Assembly (NCBI GenBank): GCA_002708985.1
Contig: PAPS01000032.1
Location: 1 to 57,372, forward strand
Length of the DNA stretch: 57,372 nucleotides
Direction: 5' to 3'
Source of the DNA: Saprospirales bacterium
Lineage (GTDB): Bacteria; Bacteroidota; Bacteroidia; Chitinophagales; UBA8649
Shown: positions 1-9,130 of the stretch, in pieces
Position numbering within the stretch: position 1 is the first letter of the stretch
Layout of the letters: every line of letters starts with the position of its first letter
Program-made: the position numbers and the translations under genes
The notes under the pieces: model-generated
Told to the model about the DNA's origin: nothing
The model's input: only the letters and a program-made list of their open reading frames with translations
The model's database searches: none

Positions 1-779
1 GTAAAAAAAGCGAGAGCAACAAGCATGGTAATTAGAGAAAATCCAATTGAAGTTGGATTTTTAAAAAAAACAATAAATGCAGCAATAACAAGCGCTACGG
101 ACAGAAGGGAGGTCTTTACAAACTCTACGATGGCTATTCGCTTGCCCTCTCTTTCGAAGTTTGCACGTCCTACGTAGTGATGGTCTCCTTCCCATTGATT
201 GCTAATGATTTGGTGTACTTCATCCATAAATGCTACAGATGTGTCAAAACCCATTGAGTCTACAAACAAAATGATAGCTGCACTCATAGAGTCATTACCT
301 AGGAGCCGTCCATAAAGTCTTGGATCTTTTTTAATCCGTTCTACATCGTTTGTAAAACTGGAGTCAAATCGTAATAGAGGAATTGCTACAGGACTCAATT
401 TTGCAGGTTGCTTTATGGTCGGCATAAAGCCGACCACTTGCTTCAAAAAGAGTATATCTTGAAAGGATGTGATACTTTGTACATTCCGCACATTAGGAAT
501 ATTGGCCAGCTGCGCGGTAATCGTATCGAGCAGGGTTAATTGTGTTTCTCTTAAAATTTCCCCTTTTTTGGATTCAAGGGCTACAAAGAGAAAATCGTCA
601 TCTGACCCAAAAGTTTCTCTGTAGGTTTCAAAAGCTTTTACCGAGGCATCATCTTTTGGAAAAAAGCGCTTAAAGTCAAAATTGAAACTTAGATTTTGCG
701 GCAAAGAAAAATACACAGCAAAAACCAATAAAGCGCAGAAAACGCCAATAATGGAGACTCGATACTTGTGGATAAACAT
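1..779 (-). CDS. RND/MMPL-family exporter, N-terminal part (cut by window edge)
   Basis: Reading leftward from an ATG at 779-777 gives about 259 uninterrupted residues to the window edge. A first transmembrane helix lies at about residues 7-27. A periplasmic domain of about 180 residues follows, then at least two hydrophobic helices, the second entering at about residue 218. This is the usual start of an RND/MMPL half-transporter of the predicted-exporter type, which moves lipids or other hydrophobic molecules and is found in many Bacteroidota. The substrate cannot be told from this part. It is divergent from thyA across about 100 bases. The call rests on topology and on the loop opening after the first helix; the C-terminal half is not in the window. 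Confidence 0.75.
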   Translation of the reverse strand, partial: MFIHKYRVSIIGVFCALLVFAVYFSLPQNLSFNFDFKRFFPKDDASVKAFETYRETFGSDDDFLFVALESKKGEILRETQLTLLDTITAQLANIPNVRNVQSITSFQDILFLKQVVGFMPTIKQPAKLSPVAIPLLRFDSSFTNDVERIKKDPRLYGRLLGNDSMSAAIILFVDSMGFDTSVAFMDEVHQIISNQWEGDHHYVGRANFEREGKRIAIVEFVKTSLLSVALVIAAFIVFFKNPTSIGFSLITMLVALAFF

Positions 780-879
780 TAGGTTGGGACTCGTCGTTGT
801 AGAATAGGATTACTCACTTTTACATAACAATCGATTTCTGATTTTGTTATCATAATTACCTCGAAAAAATGTCACGTTG

Positions 880-1785
880 ATGGAACAATATCATGCCTTA
901 CTTCGCCAAATTTTAGAGCAGGGAGTGGTCAAAGGTGACCGCACAGGCACAGGGACTAAAAGTGTCTTCGGCCATCAATCGCGTTACGATCTTTCGGCAG
1001 GATTCCCGTTAATGACCACTAAAAAGGTTTACTTAAAGGGTATTATTCGTGAATTGTTATGGTTTATAGCCGGTGACACCAATATAGCCTACCTCGTGCG
1101 CAATGGAGTCAATATTTGGAATGAGTGGCCTTTTCAAAACTATCTAATTCAGCAAGGGCTGGCCAATTCACTGCCTAAGCACGGACAAGCATGGAAGAAA
1201 GAGCTAAAAGATTTTGTCGAAAGAATAAAAACAGATGATGGTTTTGCGGAAAAGTGGGGGGAGTTGGGTCCTGTCTATGGAAGGCAGTGGCGCAATTTTG
1301 AAGGCGTTGATCAACTGTCCAAGGCCTTAGACATGATCCAAAACGCTCCTAATTCTCGTCGAATCATCGTGTCTGCTTGGAATCCGCCAGAGATTGATGA
1401 GATGGCTAGGGCAGGACTTCCTCCCTGTCATACTTTATTTCAATTCTATGTATCAAACAATAAATTGTCTTGTATGCTATATCAACGAAGTGCTGATGTT
1501 TTTTTGGGTGTGCCGTTTAACATCGCGAGTTATGCTTTGTTAACTCACATGGTTGCTCAGGTGTGTGGCTTGGAAGTAGGTGACTTCGTTCATACCCTCG
1601 GTGATGCTCATTTGTACAGTAATCATATTGATCAAGCCAATGTGCAATTAGGTCGGGATATCCGCCCTTTACCAAGGCTTAAGTTGAATGCTTCGGTTAA
1701 CGATTTGTTTGCGTTTACCTTTGACGACATTATGATTGAAGACTATAATCCTCATCCACCAATTCAGGCGCCTATTGCCGTCTAA
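880..1785 (+). CDS. thyA: Thymidylate synthase
   Basis: Makes dTMP from dUMP with 5,10-methylenetetrahydrofolate, releasing dihydrofolate. The 301-residue product has the family landmarks: DRTGTGT near residue 20, the active-site Cys183 in [10 protein letters not shown], the dUMP-binding QRSAD stretch, and the C-terminal PHPPI block with a short tail. It is longer than the E. coli enzyme (264 residues) because of an insertion at about residues 85-125, like the Lactobacillus casei type. The ATG at 880 is preferred; a TTG just before it also reads in frame. The gene is followed after 11 bases by folA, which recycles the dihydrofolate that ThyA makes, so the two are very probably co-transcribed. 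Confidence 0.97.
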   Translation: MEQYHALLRQILEQGVVKGDRTGTGTKSVFGHQSRYDLSAGFPLMTTKKVYLKGIIRELLWFIAGDTNIAYLVRNGVNIWNEWPFQNYLIQQGLANSLPKHGQAWKKELKDFVERIKTDDGFAEKWGELGPVYGRQWRNFEGVDQLSKALDMIQNAPNSRRIIVSAWNPPEIDEMARAGLPPCHTLFQFYVSNNKLSCMLYQRSADVFLGVPFNIASYALLTHMVAQVCGLEVGDFVHTLGDAHLYSNHIDQANVQLGRDIRPLPRLKLNASVNDLFAFTFDDIMIEDYNPHPPIQAPIAV

Positions 1786-1796
1786 ACTTTTCTAAA

Positions 1797-2327
1797 ATGA
1801 TGCCCAACCCAAAGTATACGCTTGTCGCGGCACTCGGCCAAAACAATGAACTAGGCGATGGCAAGGATTTGCTATGGAGGCTGCCAGAAGATCTAAAATT
1901 TTTCAAAAAAACCACGCTAGGCGGCCTTGTCATTATGGGACGTAAAACCTATGAGAGTTTACCACCTAGTTTTCGTCCACTTCCCGAACGAGAAAATATA
2001 GTGCTTACCCGACAGAAATCGTGGCGAATGGAGGGGGTTGTAGCGCTTCACTCATGGGACGCTATTCATGACTATGTTCGCAGTCAAGAAAAGCCTGCCT
2101 TTATCATTGGCGGCGGGCAGCTATATAATCATGGCCTTTCCATTGCACAAACCATGTTGTTGACAAGGGTGAACGGCAGCTTTGATCAAGCAAGTGTTTT
2201 CTTTCCACCTTGGGAGAAAACTAACTGGTCGATGAAAGTAGTGTATGAGCAGGCAATAGATGGCAGACACGCTTATTCCTTTGTTATACAACAATGGCAG
2301 CGCTCACCTACCAATTTATTGGCCTAA
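1797..2327 (+). CDS. folA: Dihydrofolate reductase
   Basis: Reduces dihydrofolate to tetrahydrofolate with NADPH, closing the cycle opened by ThyA. The 176-residue product shows the substrate-binding LPEDLKFFK segment with the catalytic acid at Asp32, the NADPH-binding MGRKTYES loop, LPERENIVLTR, and the GGGQLY turn. Length and motif order fit the chromosomal DHFR family. It begins with two consecutive ATG codons at 1797 and 1800, either of which may be used. It lies 11 bases after thyA. Its last 12 bases overlap the 3' end of the convergent gene on the opposite strand. Confidence 0.97.
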   Translation: MMPNPKYTLVAALGQNNELGDGKDLLWRLPEDLKFFKKTTLGGLVIMGRKTYESLPPSFRPLPERENIVLTRQKSWRMEGVVALHSWDAIHDYVRSQEKPAFIIGGGQLYNHGLSIAQTMLLTRVNGSFDQASVFFPPWEKTNWSMKVVYEQAIDGRHAYSFVIQQWQRSPTNLLA

Positions 2328-2861
2328 TAAGCCAGCATACTGCATGAACTTTTGCCAGATATTTGGACAAGAAAACATAAGGTAGATACCATCGATATCT
2401 TTAGCTGATTGCATTTTGTCAAATACATCCATGTGTTGGCTAACTTGTCCTTCAGCATCTGATTTACTTAAATTACCAGCCATCATTTCATTTATGATGC
2501 GATCTAAATCGTCTAGCGCATAGCATACATTGGCTGCATCCTTTTTCGAAAAGTTTAATAGCCCACTAGATTCTAAGCGTAATAAGCTCTGTTTGCTTTC
2601 TTTTGGACAAGATTGCAGGTATTGAATGAAATTGAGCATACCCTCGGTTTCATTCGAATCGAAGAGCTTATATAAGCTAGGGCATTCATCCAACAAGATT
2701 TGATCTATTTCATCACTTGTTAGAGCTCCTTGTTCACTATCAATGGATAGACTAGCAATTCGATTTACACATATGCAGTTTTCCTGAGCAACTGCTTGAT
2801 TAGTAGATAAACCTAATGTGCTCAGAATAACGCATGCTATAATAACTCGGGTTGATTTCAT
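2316..2861 (-). CDS. Small secreted protein of unknown function
   Basis: A 181-residue product starting with a clear signal peptide (MKST, then a hydrophobic stretch, then an A-Q cleavage site after about residue 25). The ATG at 2861 is chosen because it puts the signal peptide at the very start; an upstream in-frame ATG at 2894 would run into proS. The mature part has six cysteines, including CIC just after the cleavage site, and is acidic and helix-rich. I do not recognise a domain. It follows proS after 16 bases on the same strand, so they are probably co-transcribed. Its stop lies inside the end of folA on the other strand. Confidence 0.7.
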   Translation of the reverse strand: MKSTRVIIACVILSTLGLSTNQAVAQENCICVNRIASLSIDSEQGALTSDEIDQILLDECPSLYKLFDSNETEGMLNFIQYLQSCPKESKQSLLRLESSGLLNFSKKDAANVCYALDDLDRIINEMMAGNLSKSDAEGQVSQHMDVFDKMQSAKDIDGIYLMFSCPNIWQKFMQYAGLLGQ

Positions 2862-2877
2862 AAAATTGAATTTAAAC

Positions 2878-4359
2878 TTAGTAGGCCTTAGCAAAAAGCA
2901 CTTTTTCTACAGCGGCTTCTCCAGTAAATAAACATCGTTGACCGCTTGGGTCAGTATTACTGTCTTCAAGACGAATACAGCGTGCTGTGGCTTTAGTGTC
3001 TTTTCGAATCATTTCTTCTGTACTGTCTTGGCCATTCCACCAAGCCTCCACAAAGCCCCCATCGGCAATCTTGGATTTGAATTCCTCATAGGTATCTGCT
3101 GTTCTAATCCATGTTTCAAGTTCTTTCTTTCGGCGGGCATATAATGCATCTTGCATGGCATGAAGCATAGCCTCAAGGTTTTCAGAAAGCCCCTCAAGCG
3201 AATAACTCTCCTTTTCCCCAACGTCTCGACGCATGACTTCAACTTGTTTGTTTTCCAAATCCCGAGGACCGATAACCACACGTATTGGATAACCTTGGAG
3301 TTCATATTGAGCAAATTTAAAACCAGGCCTTTTGGTTTCATCTACATCGACTTTTACTCGAATACCAAGTGCCTTTAAATCATTTGCAATGCTGTCGGCT
3401 GTTTCAACAAGTGTCTTTTGGACTTCTTTATCCTTTGTCATAAAGGGAACAATCACCACTTGGTAAGGAGCCACTTTAGGAGGAAGAACAAGGCCTTTAT
3501 CATCGGAATGACTCATAATCAATGCGCCCATTAATCGCGTAGATACCCCCCAAGAAGTTGCCCATACAAAGTCGGATTCACCTTCTTTATTGAGAAATTT
3601 GACATCAAATGCTTTGGCGAAATTTTGTCCCAAAAAGTGAGAAGTTCCGGCCTGAAGTGCCCGGCCGTCTTGCATTAAGGCTTCAATACAATAGGTTTCT
3701 TCTGCCCCTGCGAATCGCTCATTTTTAGTTTTGACTCCTTGTATAACAGGAATGGCTAACACTTCTTTTACAAAATCAGCATACACGCCTAACATCGTTT
3801 CTGATTCTTGGATAGCCTCTTCTTGAGTGGAATGTGCTGTGTGACCTTCTTGCCACAAAAATTCAGCAGTGCGCAAAAAGAGCCTCGTCCGCATTTCCCA
3901 GCGCACGACGTTCGCCCATTGATTGATAAGTATAGGTAGGTCCCTGTAGGATTGAATCCAATTTCGGTAAGAATTCCAAATGATGGTTTCGGAAGTAGGT
4001 CTTACGACGAGCTCTTCTTCGAGTTTTGCCTCAGGATCTACGACAAGCCCCCCATCGGAGTCATTTTTTAAGCGATAATGCGTAACTACTGCACACTCTT
4101 TTGCAAAGCCTTCTACATGATCTGCTTCCCTGGAGAGATAGCTCTTAGGAATGAAAAGAGGAAAATATGCGTTTACGTGACCAGTATCCTTAAATCGCTG
4201 ATCTAAGTCGGCTTTCATGGCTTCCCAAATAGTAAATCCATAGGGCTTTATGACCATACATCCCCGCACATCTGAATGCTCGGCCATATCAGCTTTGATC
4301 ACTATGTCATTATACCATTGGGCATAGTTTGCTTCCCGTGTTGAAATCCCTTTACTCAT
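2878..4359 (-). CDS. proS: Prolyl-tRNA synthetase (archaeal/eukaryotic type)
   Basis: Charges tRNA-Pro with proline. The 493-residue length, the class II motif 2 region ([20 protein letters not shown]) and the absence of the large bacterial insertion domain identify the shorter archaeal-type ProRS that Bacteroidota use. The anticodon-binding domain starts at about residue 300 (PYQVVIVP). The zinc-binding-like C-terminal domain has Cys pairs near the end, and the protein ends in Tyr, as is typical of this class. The gene is divergent from the aromatic-rich secreted protein and is followed by the small secreted protein. Confidence 0.96.
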   Translation of the reverse strand: MSKGISTREANYAQWYNDIVIKADMAEHSDVRGCMVIKPYGFTIWEAMKADLDQRFKDTGHVNAYFPLFIPKSYLSREADHVEGFAKECAVVTHYRLKNDSDGGLVVDPEAKLEEELVVRPTSETIIWNSYRNWIQSYRDLPILINQWANVVRWEMRTRLFLRTAEFLWQEGHTAHSTQEEAIQESETMLGVYADFVKEVLAIPVIQGVKTKNERFAGAEETYCIEALMQDGRALQAGTSHFLGQNFAKAFDVKFLNKEGESDFVWATSWGVSTRLMGALIMSHSDDKGLVLPPKVAPYQVVIVPFMTKDKEVQKTLVETADSIANDLKALGIRVKVDVDETKRPGFKFAQYELQGYPIRVVIGPRDLENKQVEVMRRDVGEKESYSLEGLSENLEAMLHAMQDALYARRKKELETWIRTADTYEEFKSKIADGGFVEAWWNGQDSTEEMIRKDTKATARCIRLEDSNTDPSGQRCLFTGEAAVEKVLFAKAY

Positions 4360-4422
4360 TTTTGGTACGCTCTTTGTAACATGTCTCTGCGATAAATGTA
4401 TTGATTATTCAACGCTTGCGCT

Positions 4423-5793
4423 ATGCGAAATGTAGTATTTCTTTTTCTGATGGTTCTTGGAACGACTTCTTGGGCCCAGTTCGATGATGTGTATTCCTCT
4501 TCTCCTTGGGATTATGAGGAGGAATCAGTAAGTTATACTTCTTCTGACGACAGTTATAATGCCTCAATAAATGATGCCACGATTTACTCAGATATCGATT
4601 TCTACAATGACGAGTATTGGATGTATGATGACTACGATTTTAGTTATTCACGTAACATAAATCGTTTTTATCGGCCTATTTATGGCACTACCTTCTATGA
4701 CTTTCGTTACACTAACGGGTTTTACTATACATATAATCCTTGGGATTGGGGTGTAAATATATATGTGAATGCTTCGCCTTGGAGACCTCGTCGGTGGGGA
4801 TGGAATGCAGATTGGAATAACGTATGGTGGGGTGGAGGTTTTGGTCCTACATATGGTGTAACTACTTATTACGGTTGGGTTAGCCCTTGGCCATCTATGT
4901 ATAATCCATGGCATACCTCATGGGGTTACGATGGATTGGGTTGGAGCAATACATGGTTTGGGGGATATACAAACTGGTACGGTCACCAATATTGGGCCTA
5001 CAATAATCCTTTCTGTTCAGGATTTGGATTCAACTATAGTGATTGGTATGCTGATGTTGGAAATGTACATTACGGCCCTCGTCTCGGAGGTATATCCTAT
5101 GGTAATCGAGATAAAAACAAGTCTTTTGTAATGCAAGAGGACGGGTTTGATAACCCTCGTATGCGTGCACAAGGTCTTTCACTTCCTTCCACAACATCCG
5201 GAACTAGGGCTAGCCAGGCAGGTGATAATAAAATGGGTTCGTCTTCTCCTAATTATGGGGTCACGCGTCATGACAATCAATCACTGAATACGTTTCAATC
5301 TGCAGGACAAGCTTCCACGTACAACCGATCATCTGAAAGTAATTCAACATCAAAAAATGGAGCAAATGCATCAAGTCAAGGGGTTGATCAACAGGCTACG
5401 TTTCGAGGAGATATTCAGTCTCGCGATAACACTCAATGGCATCAAAACACGGGGAATGTAAACTCAGGGTATTCTGATAACGATAGAAATACAAATCATT
5501 CACAAGACGACCAATCTGCTAGAGGAAACAAAGCTGGTAACAATTCTAACGTTCAAAGGAACCGAGACCAACAGTCTTCCCAAGGGAATGGAAGCTTCTC
5601 CAACTCACGTCGTTCGAATTCTGGCAGTTCTTCTTCAGGAAGTAAAGGTTCTAGTAATGGCAATGTTAATCGATTCAATGGAGGGAATATAGGCAATATT
5701 GGTAATGGTGGACGGTCAAACAGTGGGGGCGGAAGTAATCCGTCTAATGGAGGAGGAAGCAGTAATCCACGCAGCCGCGGAGGTGGACGATAA
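4423..5793 (+). CDS. Secreted Trp/Tyr-rich, Ser/Asn/Gly-tailed protein (vitellogenin-like in Bacteroidota annotations)
   Basis: A 456-residue protein with a signal peptide ending in TTSWAQ. From about residues 20 to 230 it is extraordinarily rich in Tyr, Trp, Asn, Gly and Asp, with many short W-x-W and Y-N-P-W style elements. From about 250 to the end it turns into low-complexity Ser/Asn/Gly/Gln/Arg sequence ending in Gly-Arg runs. There is no catalytic motif. From memory, flavobacterial genomes carry similar proteins next to proS and an OmpP1-like gene, sometimes labelled vitellogenin II precursor; that label has no functional support. It lies 23 bases upstream of the barrel gene on the same strand, so the two may be made together. 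Function unknown; a surface or matrix role is inference from composition. Confidence 0.85.
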   Translation: MRNVVFLFLMVLGTTSWAQFDDVYSSSPWDYEEESVSYTSSDDSYNASINDATIYSDIDFYNDEYWMYDDYDFSYSRNINRFYRPIYGTTFYDFRYTNGFYYTYNPWDWGVNIYVNASPWRPRRWGWNADWNNVWWGGGFGPTYGVTTYYGWVSPWPSMYNPWHTSWGYDGLGWSNTWFGGYTNWYGHQYWAYNNPFCSGFGFNYSDWYADVGNVHYGPRLGGISYGNRDKNKSFVMQEDGFDNPRMRAQGLSLPSTTSGTRASQAGDNKMGSSSPNYGVTRHDNQSLNTFQSAGQASTYNRSSESNSTSKNGANASSQGVDQQATFRGDIQSRDNTQWHQNTGNVNSGYSDNDRNTNHSQDDQSARGNKAGNNSNVQRNRDQQSSQGNGSFSNSRRSNSGSSSSGSKGSSNGNVNRFNGGNIGNIGNGGRSNSGGGSNPSNGGGSSNPRSRGGGR

Positions 5794-5816
5794 TAGGTAG
5801 CTAAACAAATATTATT

Positions 5817-7322
5817 ATGAGAAAAATTGGAATTTTAACTTTTGTGTTTTTTTTATCTGTCCTTAATGTGTGGAGCCAACTGTACACTCGACAGATGCTA
5901 CAAATAGCTGATCTTGACCACCATTTTAGAGGAGCAAGATATAGTGCTGTAAGCGGAGCTTTTTCAGCCATTGGGCCAGATTTGTCTAGTATTACGGATA
6001 ATCCTGCTGGCATTGCACTTATCAAATCCTCGCAATTTAGTTTTACCGCAGGTGGGATGGTTCAGCAGACCAACTCTACTTACATGAATTCATCTGCAGT
6101 TACTGACCGGTTAGGCTTCCCTACCTTTAATTCCATAGGCTTTGGGGTCACAACTGAAGGTAGTAATCGGTGGTCTGTTGGACTAACACTTAATCGACTA
6201 GCTGACTATAATCAATCGTTGACCTTTTCTGGATTCAATCCAGTGAATAGCATGGCGGCTTCGCATGCGGTAACCGCAACGGAAATCACCAATTCGCTTG
6301 GCCTCCCACCGGATGGTATAAACGACAGTAATTCACCCTTTGAGGTTACTAATGCCTACTTAGGTTGGCTTGTAAACTGGGATTCTACAAGTTACAGCTA
6401 TCAGGCACCAGCTTCCGACTCAGTATATCAAGATGGGCGCTATGAAAGTCGTGGAGGATTTTATGAGGCGGCCATGAGCCTAGGAAGAAGTTATCTGTCC
6501 GATCGAGTCCATGTCGGGTTTTCTGTTGGTATTCCGTTTATGAACCACAAGAATCGCCTCATCTTTAGCGAAGAAGACGGGTCCTCAGCCAACCGTGGAT
6601 TTTATCGAAGTGAGCAGCGAACAAGGGTTCAAAATGAAGGCTTTGGAATTAATGCGAAGTTTGGCATTGTCTTAAAGCCTGTTGATGGCATTCGCTTGGC
6701 GGCGGCAGTTCACTCGCCTACATGGATGTTTATCACAGAAAACTATAATGCGAAGATTACGTCCTATGTTGATACGCCTGTTACTTCTGCTAGTGGGTTT
6801 TGTCTTCCTTGTCAGGAGGCCTCTCCTCGAGGCGTATATGAGTATTCCATGCGTATGCCATGGAGAGCCAATGTTGGCCTAGGCTTTGTAATTGACCGTG
6901 TAGGGTTCTTATCCATGCAATATGAGTGGACAGGACTTAATGAGTCACGGTATTTCTTTGGAAGTGGTTTCGGTCAATTGGCTCGAGAGATCAACAAGGA
7001 TATTGCTGAAACATATCGCAACACTCATAATGTACGTTTGGGTGTTGAACTTGCCCCAGGTCCTTTGAGGTTCCGCGCAGGTGCACATGCTACTTCATCT
7101 CCTTTAGCTAGTGAAGAAATCAATGGCTTGTTTTGGAAGCATGGTATTTCGGGTGGGTTTGGTGTTGTTGGAAAGAATATGGCGTTAGATTTTTCCTATG
7201 TTCAAAACCGACAAAATCAACGAGACATGCCTTATGAAAATTTCGGGGATGCGTCGCCTCAAGTTATATCAGAGCTTACACGCCATTATGTCGGAGTAAC
7301 GCTTAGCATGCGCTTACAATAA
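5817..7322 (+). CDS. OmpP1/FadL/TodX-like outer-membrane channel
   Basis: A 501-residue protein with a signal peptide (MRKIGILTFVFFLSVLNVWSQ). After it comes a section about residues and strands of the kind FadL-family proteins use: a helical N-terminal hatch (RYSAVSGAFSAIG.DLSSITDNPAGIAL) and then many alternating beta-strands. The DLS.I..NPAG block is the strongest family signature. FadL-type channels let hydrophobic compounds such as long-chain fatty acids cross the outer membrane. The last strand ends LSMRLQ. It follows the aromatic-rich gene and probably shares its transcript. Substrate not determined. Confidence 0.88.
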   Translation: MRKIGILTFVFFLSVLNVWSQLYTRQMLQIADLDHHFRGARYSAVSGAFSAIGPDLSSITDNPAGIALIKSSQFSFTAGGMVQQTNSTYMNSSAVTDRLGFPTFNSIGFGVTTEGSNRWSVGLTLNRLADYNQSLTFSGFNPVNSMAASHAVTATEITNSLGLPPDGINDSNSPFEVTNAYLGWLVNWDSTSYSYQAPASDSVYQDGRYESRGGFYEAAMSLGRSYLSDRVHVGFSVGIPFMNHKNRLIFSEEDGSSANRGFYRSEQRTRVQNEGFGINAKFGIVLKPVDGIRLAAAVHSPTWMFITENYNAKITSYVDTPVTSASGFCLPCQEASPRGVYEYSMRMPWRANVGLGFVIDRVGFLSMQYEWTGLNESRYFFGSGFGQLAREINKDIAETYRNTHNVRLGVELAPGPLRFRAGAHATSSPLASEEINGLFWKHGISGGFGVVGKNMALDFSYVQNRQNQRDMPYENFGDASPQVISELTRHYVGVTLSMRLQ

Positions 7323-7326
7323 CGAA

Positions 7327-8349
7327 TTAAATGATGTTGACTTCGCGCTCTAATTGGATGCCGTATTGGTCATAAATGTCTTCTATGATGTCGCTTGATA
7401 GGGAAAGGATTTCTTGTCCATTACCCTCGCCATGATTTACAAGCACTAATGCTTGATTTTTATAAACACCTACCTTTCCGTATGTCTTGCCCTTCCAACC
7501 TGCACGATCAATCAACCAGCCCGCAGGAACCTTTATGCTGTCCGTCTGAGCAGCTCCATATCCAGGCAAATCTGGATAGCGCTCCTTTAAATGATTAAAC
7601 TTTTCCTTTGGGATTACTGGATTTTTAAAGAAGCTTCCTGCGTTACCAATTTTGTTTGGATCAGGAAGTTTGGCTTGACGAATTTCAACAACGGCTTGGG
7701 CTATATCTTGAATGGTAGGTTGACTAATATTTTTGAAATCTAAATGTTCCAAAATACCACCATAGGAAGCATTGATTATATGATTATTCTTTGTCAACTT
7801 AAAGGTTACTTCGTGGATAAGGGTGCGCCCCTTTAGCTCATTTTTGAAAATGCTATCACGATAACGAAACATGCAGTCTTCATTATTCAATACGAGGCTC
7901 TTGTTATCGAGTAGGTCATGTGCTTTTAATGACACCATTACATCTTTACACTCAACACCGTAGGCTCCAATGTTTTGAATCGGGGCAGCACCGACATTTC
8001 CTGGAATTAGTGCCAGGTTTTCTACACCTCCCCATCCTTGCGCGAGGCAATGCATTACAAAGCTATGCCAATTTACACCTCCCCCAACTCGAACCCATGC
8101 GTAGCGGTCAGTTTCCTTTTCAAGCTTAACACCCTGTAGTTGATTATGGATGATTACGCCATTGTAATGCTGAGTAAAGACCACATTACTCCCTCCACCA
8201 AGAACCATAAATTGGTTTGAAATGGAAACGACATCCTCTAGATCTTTTATATACCAAGGATCTCTAAGGGCAAAATAATATCGTGAAGAGACATCAAAGC
8301 CAAAGGTGTTTTTATCCTTTAAACTCTTATTGCCTTCTACCCAGTGCAA
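7327..8349 (-). CDS. murB: UDP-N-acetylenolpyruvoylglucosamine reductase
   Basis: Reduces UDP-GlcNAc-enolpyruvate to UDP-MurNAc with NADPH and FAD in the cytoplasmic stage of peptidoglycan synthesis. The 340-residue product is the type I (E. coli-like) form: NTFGFDV at the N-terminus, the FAD-binding LGGGSNVV loop at about residue 50, GNVGAAPIQNIGAYG, YRDSIFK, the catalytic-Ser block NAGSFFKNP, and a Glu near the C-terminus (QLEREV) where the proton-donating Glu sits in E. coli MurB. It converges on the OmpP1-like gene with only 4 bases between stops, and follows the zinc-ribbon gene by 19 bases. Confidence 0.97.
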   Translation of the reverse strand: MHWVEGNKSLKDKNTFGFDVSSRYYFALRDPWYIKDLEDVVSISNQFMVLGGGSNVVFTQHYNGVIIHNQLQGVKLEKETDRYAWVRVGGGVNWHSFVMHCLAQGWGGVENLALIPGNVGAAPIQNIGAYGVECKDVMVSLKAHDLLDNKSLVLNNEDCMFRYRDSIFKNELKGRTLIHEVTFKLTKNNHIINASYGGILEHLDFKNISQPTIQDIAQAVVEIRQAKLPDPNKIGNAGSFFKNPVIPKEKFNHLKERYPDLPGYGAAQTDSIKVPAGWLIDRAGWKGKTYGKVGVYKNQALVLVNHGEGNGQEILSLSSDIIEDIYDQYGIQLEREVNII

Positions 8350-8368
8350 ACTAAACGGGATTTATACT

Positions 8369-9130
8369 TTAGTTGGCTTCCGTAAGTTTTCCGTAGTCCG
8401 GAGTTAAAATGCGGCCGCAATGCTCGCAGGTTGTTACTCGTTTTTCAGCGTCAATATCAATCTGAATCTGTGGCGGGATTTTAGCAAAGCAACCACCACA
8501 ACTTTCGCGTTCAACCGAAACGACAGCTAGACCATTTTTGTAGGAAGAACGAATACGATCGTAAGCCTTCATTATTCGTTCTTCGACATTAACTTTCGCC
8601 GCATCTCTCTGCTTAGCTAAAGCTTTTTCTTCCTTTTTAGTTTCTTTTGTGATAGTTTCTAACTCCTTTATTTTTTTATCCAGATCCTCCTTCTTAGCAG
8701 CTAATAATTCCTCGATTTCTCCGAAACTTTCTTTTCGACTTTCTAATAACTCAGAGGATTCGCGAATTTTCTTTTCCGCGAGTTGAATCTCTAATTTTTG
8801 GATACTAACCTCCTTTGTTAGGGCTTCATATTCCCTATTGTTTTTGACATTATCCATTTGCTTCTCATACTTATTGATAAGGTCATTGGACACATCGATG
8901 CTTGCTTTTCTTGCGTTGAGCTCTGTTTCCAACTCAGAGAATTCTTCATTGGTCCGGGTAATTCGATTCTCGATTCCCGCGATTTCATCTTCTAAATCTT
9001 CAACTTCCAAGGGAAGTTCTCCTTTGAGTCGTTGAATTCGATCGTACTCTTTATCGACTGCTTGCATCTCATAAAGTGAACGAAGCTTTTCTGATGTACT
9101 CTGCTGTTTAGTCTTTTTTGCCTTTGCCAT
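8369..9130 (-). CDS. Coiled-coil protein with C-terminal C4 zinc ribbon (CdsZ/zf-RING_7-like)
   Basis: A 253-residue protein. Residues about 10-185 are a long, highly charged antiparallel coiled coil (heptads of Leu/Ile with Lys/Glu). The last 55 residues hold two Cys-x2-Cys pairs (CGGC and CEHC) separated by about 20 residues, making a zinc ribbon that ends in TPDYG. This layout is the zf-RING_7 family, which includes CdsZ of Chlamydia and other proteins of unclear, possibly nucleic-acid-binding, role. Its start lies inside the end of the NIF3 gene (23-base overlap), so the two are almost certainly translated from one mRNA. Confidence 0.88.
   Translation of the reverse strand: MAKAKKTKQQSTSEKLRSLYEMQAVDKEYDRIQRLKGELPLEVEDLEDEIAGIENRITRTNEEFSELETELNARKASIDVSNDLINKYEKQMDNVKNNREYEALTKEVSIQKLEIQLAEKKIRESSELLESRKESFGEIEELLAAKKEDLDKKIKELETITKETKKEEKALAKQRDAAKVNVEERIMKAYDRIRSSYKNGLAVVSVERESCGGCFAKIPPQIQIDIDAEKRVTTCEHCGRILTPDYGKLTEAN

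Noticed and set aside
4648-4914. Leftward 88-residue frame inside the aromatic-rich gene
   Set aside because: An antisense shadow of the Trp/Tyr-rich codons; its Ile/Pro/Arg-rich content follows from the coding strand.
5800-5820. Possible terminator between the aromatic-rich gene and the OmpP1-like gene
   Set aside because: No stem-loop with a T-run found; the 23-base gap suits co-transcription.
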